Source of the DNA: JACJXW01 sp964418125
GTDB lineage: Bacteria > Bacteroidota > Bacteroidia > Chitinophagales > Saprospiraceae
Assembly: GCA_964418125.1 (NCBI GenBank)
Contig: CAYQKY010000019.1
Location: forward strand, 1-64,000
DNA length: 64,000 nucleotides
Direction of reading: 5' to 3'
Shown: piece by piece, positions 9,178 through 17,680 of the stretch
Layout of the letters: each line of letters opens with the position of its first letter
How positions within the stretch are numbered: position 1 is the stretch's first letter
Translations under genes and position numbers: made by a program
The notes under the pieces: model-generated
Told to the model about the DNA's origin: nothing
Database searches by the model: none
Seen by the model: only the letters and a program-made list of their open reading frames with translations

Positions 9178-9307
9178 GTAAGTGCTTGGACAATAACAAT
9201 TTAACAATATAGCCATTTAACAATCTGCCCCGAACTCCAGGGAAAACGCTCTTAGCGTCTCGAAATCGAAGCAGCTTAGGTGAAACTAAAATTGTCCAAG
9301 CACTTAC
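9178..9307. repeat. 130-bp element bounded by a perfect 17-bp inverted repeat
   Basis: GTAAGTGCTTGGACAAT at 9178-9194 is repeated in perfect inverted orientation at 9291-9307. The interior has no open frame of note and includes an AATTTAACAATATAGCC stretch also seen near 13625. A related GTAAGTACCTGGACA sits at 9089. The size and ends fit a miniature non-autonomous element or a large hairpin between two convergent genes. Confidence 0.7.
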
Positions 9308-9320
9308 TTACACCAATACA

Positions 9321-9734
9321 CTACCCGATCTCCCAGCTCCACGTCACCTTAGCCGTTTTTTCCAGGATCTTCTTCACCGAGCAGAGTTTTTCCATTGACA
9401 AGTTGACTGCCCGTTCGGCCTTCTTTTCATCGAGCGGGCCGTAGAGCCTGTAGTGTACGTGGATGGCAGTAAAAAGGGACGGGACTTTGTTCTGCTCCCG
9501 TTCAGCGGTGATGGTGAGCCGGATATCGTCCAGTTGCTGGCGTTGTTTGCGCAGGAGGTGGATGACGTCTATGGCGCTGCAACTACCCAGGGCGGAGAGC
9601 ACCATTTGCATGGGGCGCATGCCCTTGTTGTTCCCGCCTATAGACTCGGCCCCGTCGGATTCCAGGGAAACTCCCGATTCATTTGTTGCCTGCAGGTGGT
9701 AGGCGTCGTCAAGGCGTTTGATCTCTATTTTCAT
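9321..9734 (-). CDS. OsmC family peroxiredoxin-like protein
   Basis: A 137-residue OsmC/Ohr superfamily protein. The family pattern is seen in RPMQMVLSALGSCSAIDVIHLLRKQRQ (central Cys after GS, in the long helix) and in the C-terminal KKAERAVNLSMEKLCSVKKIL containing the second Cys. These two Cys residues are the usual thiol peroxidase pair. The open frame extends 57 codons upstream, but the family start is MKIEIKRLDD at 9734. The neighbouring genes are unrelated; no operon is evident. Confidence 0.88.
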   Translation of the reverse strand: MKIEIKRLDDAYHLQATNESGVSLESDGAESIGGNNKGMRPMQMVLSALGSCSAIDVIHLLRKQRQQLDDIRLTITAEREQNKVPSLFTAIHVHYRLYGPLDEKKAERAVNLSMEKLCSVKKILEKTAKVTWSWEIG

Positions 9735-10040
9735 GAGATAGTTCTTTTTGGGAATAACAAATACTTTCCATTCCGGGCCCAAACATAACCCAAAGCGGGG
9801 AAATTTGGAAATTCCCTTTTCCGGGCTTGGTGTATCCATTACGATTAGCTGACATAAGTCATCTTTTTTTTTGACAAAAAGCATAGTAAAGGATATTGGC
9901 TGCACATAAATTTCGTTTCGAAGTTATTTTTTGAGTGAAATTAAAATAAAAAACTGTTAAACACCCCTTTGTTTGGTAAAAAACGTCCTGTCGCAACAAA
10001 TACTCTGGGTTGCTAGTAATTAACCAAAAAATATTCTGCA

Positions 10041-11405
10041 ATGCAAGGTTTGTTGATCCGTAACCGTTGGTTGGTTGTTGTCGGGGCTATACTCATACAG
10101 CTGGCTCTGGGGGCTATTTATTCCTGGTCAGTATTTACCAGGTTGCTGACAGATACAGAGGGGCTCTATCGCTTCTCTGCCACTCAGGCTGCGTGGGTAT
10201 TCTCTGCCGGCCTTGCCACCTTCGCGATAGTCATGGTACTTGCGGGTAAATGGCAGGCGGTTTCCGGGCCGAGGCTGGTATCTATGGCAGGAGGCCTTTT
10301 GCTGGGCCTTGGCTACATTCTGGGCGGCTTTTTCGGGGACACCTTTTGGGCACAGTTTTTCTTCATCGGGGTAGTGGGCGGAGCCGGCATCGGTTTGGCT
10401 TACGTGGTGCCCATAGCCGTGGGGGTGAAGTGGTTTCCGGACAGGAAGGGGCTGATCACCGGGCTGGCAGTTGCCGGCTTTGGCTTCGGCGCCACCATCT
10501 GGGTGAAGCTGGCGGGGTCCTGGTTCGGAGGGCTGTTGAATACCAGCGAGGCGTTTGGACTGCCGGCTGTCCAAAGTGTATTTGTCATTTATGGTATTGC
10601 CTTTGCTGCTCTGGTTTTCCTTGGCAGCCTGGTGATGGTCAACCCGCCCGAAAGCTACGTTCCGGAAGGCTGGACTCCCCCGAAACCGGCGGATAATACT
10701 GTAGAAAGCGACGTAGAATACTCTGCCTCCAGAATGCTTAGGACGCCACAGTTCTATATGCTCTGGTCGGTATTCATTTTTTCTGCTCTGGCCGGCCTGA
10801 TGGTCATCTACTGCATTAAATTGTTCGGGCTGGATGCGCTCTCCTATCAGGGCGTTGCCAATGCCGGCGTCATTACCGGAACGGCTATGGCCTGGTACGC
10901 TATTTTCAACGGCATGGGCAGGATCGTATGGGGTGGGGTCTCGGACCGCATCGGCCGCAAGGCAGCCATCATCACCATGACGGTTTTCCAGGGAGTGATC
11001 ATGCTGGCGATGTACCACGGGTTTATTTACTTCGGATTGGCCACCGGGTTTGTCATCGCAGCTTCCATTGTCGGCTTCAATTTCGGAGGAAACTTTGCTC
11101 TGTTTCCGGCAATCACTGCAGACTTTTTCGGCAACAAGCGGGTGGGCAGCAACTATGGCTGGATGTTTACCGCTTATGGAATAGCTGGTATCGCCGGGCC
11201 CCAACTGGCGGGCCTGTTCAAGGATGCGGCAGAGGGCAGCATGGACCCTCAGATATGGATGGCGCCGTTCATCATCGCCGGAGTTGCCTGTTTGGTGGGG
11301 GCTTTGATCATGCTGCTGGCTGAACCACCCCGGCCTGAACGGATACAAAAGGAAGAACCTAAGCCAAAGTTCGCAGAAACACCACGGGAAAAGGCCGCGG
11401 CCTGA
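10041..11405 (+). CDS. OFA-family MFS transporter (oxalate/formate antiporter-like)
   Basis: A 454-residue membrane protein with about twelve hydrophobic segments and typical OFA signatures: the N-terminal QLALGAIYSWSVFT, the GGAGIGLAYVVPIAVGVKWFPDRKGL segment around residues 112-138, and GRIVWGGVSDRIGRKAAI near 292-310, the MFS loop motif. The short hydrophilic C-terminal tail is rich in Pro, Glu and Lys. Characterised relatives exchange oxalate and formate or carry monocarboxylates; the substrate here is unknown. A strong hairpin follows the gene. Confidence 0.9.
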   Translation: MQGLLIRNRWLVVVGAILIQLALGAIYSWSVFTRLLTDTEGLYRFSATQAAWVFSAGLATFAIVMVLAGKWQAVSGPRLVSMAGGLLLGLGYILGGFFGDTFWAQFFFIGVVGGAGIGLAYVVPIAVGVKWFPDRKGLITGLAVAGFGFGATIWVKLAGSWFGGLLNTSEAFGLPAVQSVFVIYGIAFAALVFLGSLVMVNPPESYVPEGWTPPKPADNTVESDVEYSASRMLRTPQFYMLWSVFIFSALAGLMVIYCIKLFGLDALSYQGVANAGVITGTAMAWYAIFNGMGRIVWGGVSDRIGRKAAIITMTVFQGVIMLAMYHGFIYFGLATGFVIAASIVGFNFGGNFALFPAITADFFGNKRVGSNYGWMFTAYGIAGIAGPQLAGLFKDAAEGSMDPQIWMAPFIIAGVACLVGALIMLLAEPPRPERIQKEEPKPKFAETPREKAAA

Positions 11406-11431
11406 ACGTGAATTAGCGAATGAATAGAAAG

Positions 11432-11469
11432 GCACGGAAAAGAGAAACGTTCTTTTCTCTTTTCCGTGC
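11432..11469 (+). terminator. long-stem terminator after the MFS gene
   Basis: GCACGGAAAAGAGA (11432-11445) pairs perfectly with TCTCTTTTCCGTGC (11456-11469). A run of seven T residues follows about ten bases later. The stem is AT-rich in its upper part and could serve transcripts in both directions. Confidence 0.75.
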
Positions 11470-11672
11470 AACCTTTAACATTTTTTTAAGTATTCTTCGA
11501 ACCTCTTCTTTTTCTGGCTTTAAATACGGGATTTTAGATGTCGAAACATAGAAAATTCAACAAATCCTATTAAATCTATAGAATTAGTTTTATTTTTGCC
11601 GGACTCATTCTCCTTTTGCTGTTTCAGCGGGCCGGTAAGGGGTTGGGGGTGGCGCGGAATTGATTTTTTCCC

Positions 11673-11680
11673 TACTTTTG
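11673..11680 (+). promoter_or_regulatory. candidate -7 promoter box upstream of the SAM riboswitch
   Basis: TACTTTTG matches the Bacteroidota -7 consensus TAnnTTTG and lies 27 bases before the first paired base of the riboswitch. No clean TTTG -33 box is visible at the usual spacing, so this is tentative. A second match (TATTTTTG) lies at 11591-11598. Confidence 0.4.
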
Positions 11681-11707
11681 CCTCCACGATCACTTCTTAC
11701 ACGAGAA

Positions 11708-11815
11708 TGATTTTATTAAGAAGGGTGGAGAGGCCGGGCTCTGCGAAACCCTGGCAACCGCACCGCTACGGTGAAAGGTGCCAAATCCCGCCAAATTTTT
11801 GGAAAAATAAAATCA
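11708..11815 (+). ncRNA. SAM-I (S-box) riboswitch
   Basis: The P1 helix is a perfect 10-bp pairing, TGATTTTATT (11708-11717) with AATAAAATCA (11806-11815). Between them lie the conserved aptamer elements in order: AAGAAGGGTGGAG, a GGCCGGGCTCTGCGAAACC stretch with the GAAACC core, CTGGCAACC, an ACCGCTACGGT hairpin, and AAAGGTGCCAAATCCCGCC. These match the SAM-I class, which senses S-adenosylmethionine and lowers expression of methionine genes. The next gene is metY, which fits. The 270-base stretch after the aptamer contains an 8-bp hairpin (11974-11993) but no obvious terminator, so control could be translational. Confidence 0.92.
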
Positions 11816-12086
11816 CCATCTATGATTTCCGAAAACACGGCTCACTTCCTTTTCTGTTCCTCGTTGTCATTTCAACGCTCTTCTGCTGCAGGTTCCTGTT
11901 GCATGCATTCCCGAATGTGTTGTTGTTGCTGATCCTTATCTGATGGAAATATCATCAGGCTGGGCCAACTGCCGGTTTTGATTATTCAAAACCGAGCCGG
12001 GCTCCAGCCGCCTGTTATTTTCCATCCGCAGCCGTCAAATTGAACGAGAACTCAATTCCATCACCTATTAAACAATATCATTGACC

Positions 12087-13409
12087 ATGTCCAATCTGAA
12101 ATTCGAAACCCTGCAGTTGCACGCAGGCCAGGAAGAAGTAGAAGGCACCACCCGCTCGCGGGCAGTGCCTATTTACCAGACAACTTCTTATACTTTCAAA
12201 GATTCCGAACATGGGGCGAATCTTTTCGCCCTCAAGGAATTCGGCAATATTTATACCCGGATCATGAACCCTACCAACGACATCTTTGAAAAGCGGGTGG
12301 CGGCGCTGGAAGGAGGGGCTGCTGCGCTTGCGGTGGGTTCCGGGCAGGCCGCCCAGTTCATCGCCCTGTCCAACATAATGGGAGCAGGAGATAACCTGGT
12401 AACCAGTTCGCACCTCTATGGGGGCACTTACAACCAGTTTAAGGTCAACTTCAAGCGCCTGGGCATCGAAGCCCGTTTCGTGGAAGAGGAATCTCCGGCG
12501 GGGTATGAAAAGCTGATCGATGAGAATACCAGGGCGCTTTACCTGGAAACCATCGGCAACCCCAGCTTCAATGTAGCCGACTTCGAAGGCATCGCGGTAG
12601 TGGCCCGCAGGCATGGTATCCCACTGGTGGTCGACAATACCTTCGGCGCCTGCGGTTACCTTTTCCGCCCCCTGGAGCACGGCGCCAATGTGGTGGTGCA
12701 GTCGGCAACCAAATGGATCGGCGGCCACGGCACCTCCATAGGCGGTGTGATCGTCGACGGGGGCAACTTCAACTGGGCTAACGGCAAGTTCCCGCAGTTT
12801 ACCGAGCCTTCCGAAGGCTATCACGGCCTGAAGTTCTGGGAAGTCTTCGGCGAAGACGGGCCTTTCGGCAACATCGCCTTCATCATCCGGGCGCGGGTGG
12901 AAGGCCTGCGCGACTTCGGCCCGGCCCTGAGCCCTTTCAACGCCTTCCTGCTCCTGCAGGGGCTGGAGACCCTGTCTCTGCGCGTGCAGCGCACCGTCGA
13001 TAATGCCCTGGCCCTGGCCCGGTGGCTGGAAAACCACCCCCAGGTGGAACATGTCAGCTATCCGGGGCTGGAGAGCCACCCCGCCCATGCCCGGGCAAAG
13101 AAATACCTGCGCAACGGCTTCGGCGGCGTCTTATCCTTTACGGTCAAAGGAGATAAGGAAAATGCCACCCGCTTTGTGGACAGCCTCAAACTGGTCAGCC
13201 ACCTGGCCAATGTCGGCGACGCCAAAACGCTGATCATCCAGCCTTCGGCCACAACCCACCAGCAGCTTAATGACGAGGAACAGCACGCCGCCGGCGTATT
13301 GCCCAACCAACTGCGGGTCTCCGCCGGCATCGAGCACATCGATGACATCAAAGCGGACTTCGAGCAGGCCTTCGCTAAAGTAGGTGAGGGCAAACCGGAA
13401 CTTGTATAA
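12087..13409 (+). CDS. metY: O-acetylhomoserine sulfhydrylase
   Basis: A 440-residue PLP enzyme of the Cys/Met metabolism family that makes homocysteine from O-acetylhomoserine and sulfide. Family marks are FETLQLHAGQE at the N-terminus, PIYQTTSYTFKDSEHGANLF, the YTRIMNPTNDIFEKRVAALEGG segment near residue 60, and the PLP lysine in the SATKWIGGHGTSIGG motif near residue 210. The C-terminal SATTHQQLNDEEQ and VSAGIEHIDDI are characteristic of this subfamily. ATG at 12087 is preferred to a TTG two codons earlier. It lies downstream of a SAM-I riboswitch and upstream of metX. Confidence 0.95.
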   Translation: MSNLKFETLQLHAGQEEVEGTTRSRAVPIYQTTSYTFKDSEHGANLFALKEFGNIYTRIMNPTNDIFEKRVAALEGGAAALAVGSGQAAQFIALSNIMGAGDNLVTSSHLYGGTYNQFKVNFKRLGIEARFVEEESPAGYEKLIDENTRALYLETIGNPSFNVADFEGIAVVARRHGIPLVVDNTFGACGYLFRPLEHGANVVVQSATKWIGGHGTSIGGVIVDGGNFNWANGKFPQFTEPSEGYHGLKFWEVFGEDGPFGNIAFIIRARVEGLRDFGPALSPFNAFLLLQGLETLSLRVQRTVDNALALARWLENHPQVEHVSYPGLESHPAHARAKKYLRNGFGGVLSFTVKGDKENATRFVDSLKLVSHLANVGDAKTLIIQPSATTHQQLNDEEQHAAGVLPNQLRVSAGIEHIDDIKADFEQAFAKVGEGKPELV

Positions 13410-13518
13410 TTAGTGATGGACGGAATGAGTGACGGAATGAATATCACGGTCCTTTCCGATGCTTCATACCTCGCCATTCTTGTCCGTATATATCGTTGAA
13501 ATGGCTTGAGGGGAGAAT

Positions 13519-13656
13519 GGTTGGATTGCTGGATGGCTATAGTGTTATATTGCTGGATGGCTATATTGTTGAATGGTTATATGGCTTCCCGGGAGAAACC
13601 CTACGAGGCCGACACAATCCAGCAATTTAACAATATAGCAATATAGCCCTCCAACC
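13519..13656. repeat. tandem GGATGGCTATA-type patch with inverted counterpart
   Basis: Degenerate copies of TTGCTGGATGGCTATA (13519-13586) are followed by CCAGCAATTTAACAATATAGC (13617-13637 region) and CTCCAACC, roughly complementary to them. The patch fills most of the gap between metY and metX and could fold into a long imperfect hairpin. Related sequence occurs within the 9178-9307 element. Confidence 0.6.
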
Positions 13657-13684
13657 ACCCTCTCCGGCCCCAAAACACTCAACC

Positions 13685-14797
13685 GTGGAATTCCTGAACA
13701 TCAACACCCCCTTCCCTCTGGAAAGCGGGGAATCGCTGGCAGAACTCAAGATTGCCTACACCACCTACGGGCGCTTGTCCCCCCGGCAGGACAACGTCGT
13801 CTGGATCTGCCATGCCCTCACTGCCAATTCGGAGGCGGAGGACTGGTGGCCGGGGCTGGTAGGCCGGGGCAAGTTGTTTGACCCGGAGCGCCATTACATC
13901 GTTTGCGCCAATATTCTGGGGTCCTGTTACGGGAGCACCAGCCCGAGGAGCATTGACCCGGCAAAGGGCCGGCCTTACGGGCGGGGCTTCCCGCTGCTGA
14001 CCATCCGGGATATGGTGCGCGCTCATCAGTTGCTGCAAGGGTATTTTGGTATCGAACGCATCCGGCTGGCTATCGGTGGTTCTATGGGCGGGCAGCAGGT
14101 GCTGGAATGGGCCATTATGGACCCCGGGCTGTTTGAGAATATCTGCATCCTGGCTTCCAATGCCCAGCACTCTCCCTGGGGAATTGCGTTCAATGAAGCC
14201 CAGCGTATGGCCATTGAAGCCGACCCTACGGTTTATGAGGAGGGGGAAGAGGCCGGCCGCCGGGGCCTGGAAGCCGCCCGCGCCATTGCCATGCTTTCCT
14301 ACCGGAATTACCGTACCTACCAGCAGTCCCAGGCCGAGGAAGAGCCAGGCAAGCTCGACGATTTCCGGGCCAGTTCCTATCAGCGTTACCAGGGGTACAA
14401 ACTGCATAAGCGGTTTGACGTCCTTTCCTATCTTGCCCTGAGCAAGGCCATGGACAGCCATAACCTGAGCAGAGGCAGGGAGAGCAACGAGCATGCCCTG
14501 GCGCAGATAAAGGCCAATGCCCTGGTCATCGGCATCCAGTCGGATGTGCTCTTCCCAGTGGAAGAGCAGGCCTACATCGCCAACCACATCCCGCGCGCCC
14601 GACTGGAACTCATCGACAGCATCTACGGCCACGACGGCTTCCTGATCGAAAGCGATGCCATCGGCCGGCTGGTGCGCCCATTCCTCGAGGGGAAGGCACA
14701 CCTGAACGGCCATGCCAAATACACCCTGCGGCAACGAAAGCAGAATGGCTTTGGATACCTGGCCAGGCGGCCGCTGCCGGGGACGGAAAGATTTTAA
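13685..14797 (+). CDS. metX: homoserine O-acetyltransferase
   Basis: A 370-residue alpha/beta-hydrolase-fold enzyme that acetylates homoserine, the step before MetY. The nucleophile motif is GGSMGGQ near residue 131-137; the acid residue is probably in GIQSDVLFP near 283 and the His in YGHDGFLIE near 317. The NILGSCYGSTSPRSIDPA and FPLLTIRDMV segments are typical of MetX. The start is GTG (13685), since no in-frame ATG precedes the conserved N-terminus. It lies 276 bases after metY with repeats between; shared control by the riboswitch is likely but not certain. Confidence 0.93.
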   Translation: MEFLNINTPFPLESGESLAELKIAYTTYGRLSPRQDNVVWICHALTANSEAEDWWPGLVGRGKLFDPERHYIVCANILGSCYGSTSPRSIDPAKGRPYGRGFPLLTIRDMVRAHQLLQGYFGIERIRLAIGGSMGGQQVLEWAIMDPGLFENICILASNAQHSPWGIAFNEAQRMAIEADPTVYEEGEEAGRRGLEAARAIAMLSYRNYRTYQQSQAEEEPGKLDDFRASSYQRYQGYKLHKRFDVLSYLALSKAMDSHNLSRGRESNEHALAQIKANALVIGIQSDVLFPVEEQAYIANHIPRARLELIDSIYGHDGFLIESDAIGRLVRPFLEGKAHLNGHAKYTLRQRKQNGFGYLARRPLPGTERF

Positions 14798-14849
14798 GGG
14801 GAAGCCCTTAATTGTGAAAAATATCACACTCTTTCATGCGAAAGGCGTT

Positions 14850-14857
14850 TACTTTTG
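14850..14857 (+). promoter_or_regulatory. candidate -7 promoter box for the peroxiredoxin
   Basis: TACTTTTG matches the Bacteroidota -7 consensus and lies 51 bases before the peroxiredoxin ATG. The upstream -33 region has only a weak TTTC match. Confidence 0.35.
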
Positions 14858-14907
14858 TTATTCCTTATGAACTTACAATCATTTCCATAACTTAAAACCA
14901 TACGACT

Positions 14908-15543
14908 ATGTCCCTCAGACTTGGAGACACCGCTCCCAACTTTAAAGCCAAAACCACAGAAGGTGAAATTGATTTTTACGAATGGCTGGGCGACAGCTGG
15001 GGCGTGCTTTATTCCCACCCTGCTGACTTCACCCCCGTTTGTACGACCGAGCTGGGCCGCACCGCCGCCCTCAAGGAAGAATTTGCCAGGCGCAACTGCA
15101 AGGTCATCGCCCTGAGCGTCGACCCGCTGGAAGATCACATGAAGTGGCTGGGCGATATCGAAGAGACCCAGAACGTCAAGATGAACTTCCCCATCATCGC
15201 TGATGAAGACCGCAAGGTGGCCATGGCCTACGATATGATCCACCCCAACGCTACCGAGAAATTTACCGTTCGTTCCGTATTTGTTATCGACCACAACAAG
15301 AAGGTCCGCCTGACGCTGACCTACCCGCCCTCCACCGGCCGCAACTTCCACGAGATCCTGCGCGTGATCGATTCCCTGCAGCTGACCGACAACTTCAGCG
15401 TAGCCACGCCGGTCGACTGGGAACAGGGCCAGGATGTGGTGATCTCTCCTGCTGTTACCAATGAGGAAGCCGACAAGAAATTCCCGAAAGGGTACAAGGA
15501 GATCAAGCCTTACCTGCGTATGACGCCGCAACCGAATAAGTAG
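14908..15543 (+). CDS. 1-Cys peroxiredoxin (Prx6-type, AhpC/TSA family)
   Basis: A 211-residue peroxiredoxin. The active-site motif is HPADFTPVCTTELG with the peroxidatic Cys near residue 45. The C-terminal region has the Prx6-type marks RSVFVIDHNKKVRLTL, YPPSTGRNFHEILRVIDSLQ and TPVDWEQG. The only other Cys (near residue 64) is not at a usual resolving position, which supports a 1-Cys mechanism reducing peroxides in the cytoplasm. It appears to have its own promoter. Confidence 0.94.
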   Translation: MSLRLGDTAPNFKAKTTEGEIDFYEWLGDSWGVLYSHPADFTPVCTTELGRTAALKEEFARRNCKVIALSVDPLEDHMKWLGDIEETQNVKMNFPIIADEDRKVAMAYDMIHPNATEKFTVRSVFVIDHNKKVRLTLTYPPSTGRNFHEILRVIDSLQLTDNFSVATPVDWEQGQDVVISPAVTNEEADKKFPKGYKEIKPYLRMTPQPNK

Positions 15544-15546
15544 TTT

Positions 15547-15660
15547 ATTGGTTAATTTAGTTAATTGGGTTGATTGGGTTGATTGGGCTGGCTTTCGATA
15601 GCGGGAGCATGGTTTCCAGCCAACTTAATCAACCTAAACAACTAATTAACGAATCAACTA
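15547..15660. repeat. GGTTGATTG tandem patch with inverted counterpart
   Basis: Tandem TTGATTGGG-type units at about 15565-15590 are mirrored by complementary CCAGCCAACTTAATCAACC at about 15616-15634 and further AATTAACGAATCAACT. The patch fills the gap between the peroxiredoxin and fatty acid hydroxylase genes and can fold back on itself. Confidence 0.55.
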
Positions 15661-15666
15661 TTCACA

Positions 15667-16767
15667 ATGAACTACTGGCAGGAATTTGTCGACGGCTACC
15701 GCGGTTATGCCCGCTACCTCTGGCATGAAGTGACGCACCCGGACTGGCACAACTATTTTTACTGGCTCATCCTGGTCTCGGCCTTCTTTTTTGCGCTGGA
15801 ACTGATGTCTCCCTGGCGCCGGGAGCAGCCAAAATTCCGCAAGGATTTCTGGCTGGATTTCTTCTACATGTTCTTCAACTTTTTCCTCTTTTCCCTGATT
15901 ATCTACAATGCCGCTTCCGATGTGGTGGTGGTGTTCTTCAATAATATTATCGAATCCGTTACCGGCTTTGACCTGCAGGCGTCCAACCCGCTGCGCACGG
16001 CGCCGCTCTGGCTCGTTCTCATCGTCGGCTTTTTTGTCCGCGATTTCGTACAGTGGTGGACGCACCGCCTGCTGCACCGCGTGCCGGCCCTGTGGGAGTT
16101 CCACAAGGTGCACCATTCGGTGGAGCAGATGGGCTTTGCTGCTCACCTGCGTTATCACTGGATGGAGACGGTCGTTTACCGCACCATTGAATACATCCCT
16201 CTGGCGCTGCTGGGCGTCGGCCTGTACGATTTCTTCATCATCCATATCTTTACCCTGGCGGTGGGGCATTACAACCATTCCAATATCACTGTGCCGGGCT
16301 ACGTCACCGGTGGGGTAGTGGGCTTGCTCATCGGCATCGCCATCGCCACCGGCGGTTTTGACATCAACCTGCTCTCCAGCCCGGCGGCGTGGCAACAGAT
16401 AGCAGTAGGAGCCCTGGCAACTGCCGGCGGCAGCCTGCTGCTTGGCCCCTTCATGAAAAAGATCTTCAACAGTCCCGAGATGCACATCTGGCACCATTCC
16501 TACGACCTGCCGGAGGGCCATCCCCACGGTATCAACTTCGGTATTACCCTTGCCATGTGGGACTATATCTTCGGCACCGCTGTCATCCCGCACAACGGGC
16601 GGGACATCAGGCTCGGCTTTCCGGGCGTGGAGCGCTTTCCGAAGGGGTTTATGGGGCAGGTGAGCTATGGATTCGGGCGGCAGGCTGGAGGAGAGATTCC
16701 CGTGGATGGGGATGTAGCTGATAAAGTGTCACAGTTGAATGAGCAGTCCCGCACACTCAAAGAGTAA
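15667..16767 (+). CDS. sterol desaturase / fatty acid hydroxylase family membrane protein
   Basis: A 366-residue integral membrane protein with the diiron-binding His clusters of the fatty acid hydroxylase superfamily: HRLLH near residue 133, HKVHH near 146-150, HYNHSN near 201, and HIWHHSYDLPEGHPHG near 276-291. Hydrophobic segments occur at about 30-50, 70-95, 115-130, 175-200 and 215-265. Relatives hydroxylate or desaturate lipids or sterols; the substrate is unknown. The last eleven bases overlap the convergent hepT gene. Confidence 0.9.
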   Translation: MNYWQEFVDGYRGYARYLWHEVTHPDWHNYFYWLILVSAFFFALELMSPWRREQPKFRKDFWLDFFYMFFNFFLFSLIIYNAASDVVVVFFNNIIESVTGFDLQASNPLRTAPLWLVLIVGFFVRDFVQWWTHRLLHRVPALWEFHKVHHSVEQMGFAAHLRYHWMETVVYRTIEYIPLALLGVGLYDFFIIHIFTLAVGHYNHSNITVPGYVTGGVVGLLIGIAIATGGFDINLLSSPAAWQQIAVGALATAGGSLLLGPFMKKIFNSPEMHIWHHSYDLPEGHPHGINFGITLAMWDYIFGTAVIPHNGRDIRLGFPGVERFPKGFMGQVSYGFGRQAGGEIPVDGDVADKVSQLNEQSRTLKE

Positions 16768-17104
16768 CGATGATTTTTTCCACCTCTTGGCTCAAGTTAT
16801 CTAACTTAGTTTCTTTTGAATTCCACACTGTTTCATAGTCGATCATCCAGTAATCATGCACCAAAATGTGCCGGAATGCAGTGATCTTGCGCCATTCGAT
16901 CCTGTCCTTGGTTTTATCTTTTAACTCATCTGTAAGATGGTAGGCTGCCTCGCCGATGATCTCGAAGTTCTTCACGATCGCATATTGCAACATCTTATTT
17001 TGGAGGTAGTCTTCGTACTTCACTCCTTCCGTAAACTCCTGGATATTTTTAGCCGCCTCAAGAATGTGCTCCAGACGCTCTTTGTCCTGTGGCTTTTCTC
17101 TCAT
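16757..17104 (-). CDS. hepT: HepT-like ribonuclease toxin
   Basis: A 115-residue HEPN-fold protein of the DUF86 family. The diagnostic RX4HXY motif is intact as RHILVHDY near residues 79-86, which in HepT toxins cleaves RNA. The chosen start is the Met at 17104; twenty further codons upstream do not resemble the family. It overlaps mntA by 47 bases, an arrangement typical of type VII toxin-antitoxin pairs, in which MntA adds AMP groups to the HepT tyrosine and silences it. Confidence 0.85.
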   Translation of the reverse strand: MREKPQDKERLEHILEAAKNIQEFTEGVKYEDYLQNKMLQYAIVKNFEIIGEAAYHLTDELKDKTKDRIEWRKITAFRHILVHDYWMIDYETVWNSKETKLDNLSQEVEKIIVTL

Positions 17105-17546
17105 AGATGAGAATTTTATCTTTTTCAATATTAGAAGCAGCGAATGATTTGGCCCCCCCCTCACGAACGAGGTCTACCCGGCATCCAAGAATATTTTCCA
17201 GGTCCTGCATGATGCCGGCAAAATCCCAGAGGTCTATTTTGGAATCGGCGCGAAAACGGATCATCAGGTCAATATCACTCAACGGCGTATGTTCATTTCT
17301 GGCGTAGGACCCAAATAACCAAACCATTTCTACCGGTAAATCCGCCTCATTAAAATAGTTTTTTATGGTGTTTATCACTTCTTCTCTTTTTTCTAGTCGT
17401 TCTTCCTTCGAAGAGAACTCACCAGTATTTGAGAGGTTCATATCCTGTATTTCTATGATACCCTTTTCCCCGAGAAAACCAGAACCTCGCAAGATCTCCA
17501 GAAACTGTTTTAGTTTTTCCGGTTTTATGTCTATTGTTAATTTCAT
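17058..17546 (-). CDS. mntA: MntA-like nucleotidyltransferase antitoxin
   Basis: A 162-residue minimal nucleotidyltransferase. The GSX10DXD signature is visible as GSYARNEHTPLSDID near residues 78-92, and a third acidic position is probable in the CRVDLV strand near 122. In the paired system this enzyme AMPylates HepT. The first 60 residues (KPEKLKQFLEIL..., an amphipathic stretch) precede the core domain and are longer than in many MntA proteins. The gene is first in the two-gene unit and overlaps hepT. Confidence 0.85.
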   Translation of the reverse strand: MKLTIDIKPEKLKQFLEILRGSGFLGEKGIIEIQDMNLSNTGEFSSKEERLEKREEVINTIKNYFNEADLPVEMVWLFGSYARNEHTPLSDIDLMIRFRADSKIDLWDFAGIMQDLENILGCRVDLVREGGAKSFAASNIEKDKILIYERKATGQRASGAHS

Positions 17547-17680
17547 GCCATTTTATTTAAAGCCAACACTTAACAAAGATAAGAAAGTTGGGGATTAAAT
17601 CATGGCTGTCGAAAGGGGATGCTGCAGGAGGGCAGGCCGGTGGCCAGGCGATCCGGTTGCCGCCTGGCCACCGGCTGAAG

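Noticed and set aside
10128..11471. 447-codon minus-strand frame opposite the MFS gene
   Set aside because: The plus strand has a complete, clearly recognisable transporter; the opposite frame is low in hydrophobic patterning and is a codon-bias shadow.
11596..11943. 115-codon plus-strand open frame
   Set aside because: It runs straight across the SAM-I riboswitch and has no protein-like features; the RNA structure explains the region.
12078..13088. 336-codon minus-strand frame opposite metY
   Set aside because: The plus-strand enzyme is complete with its PLP lysine motif; the antisense frame has no family marks.
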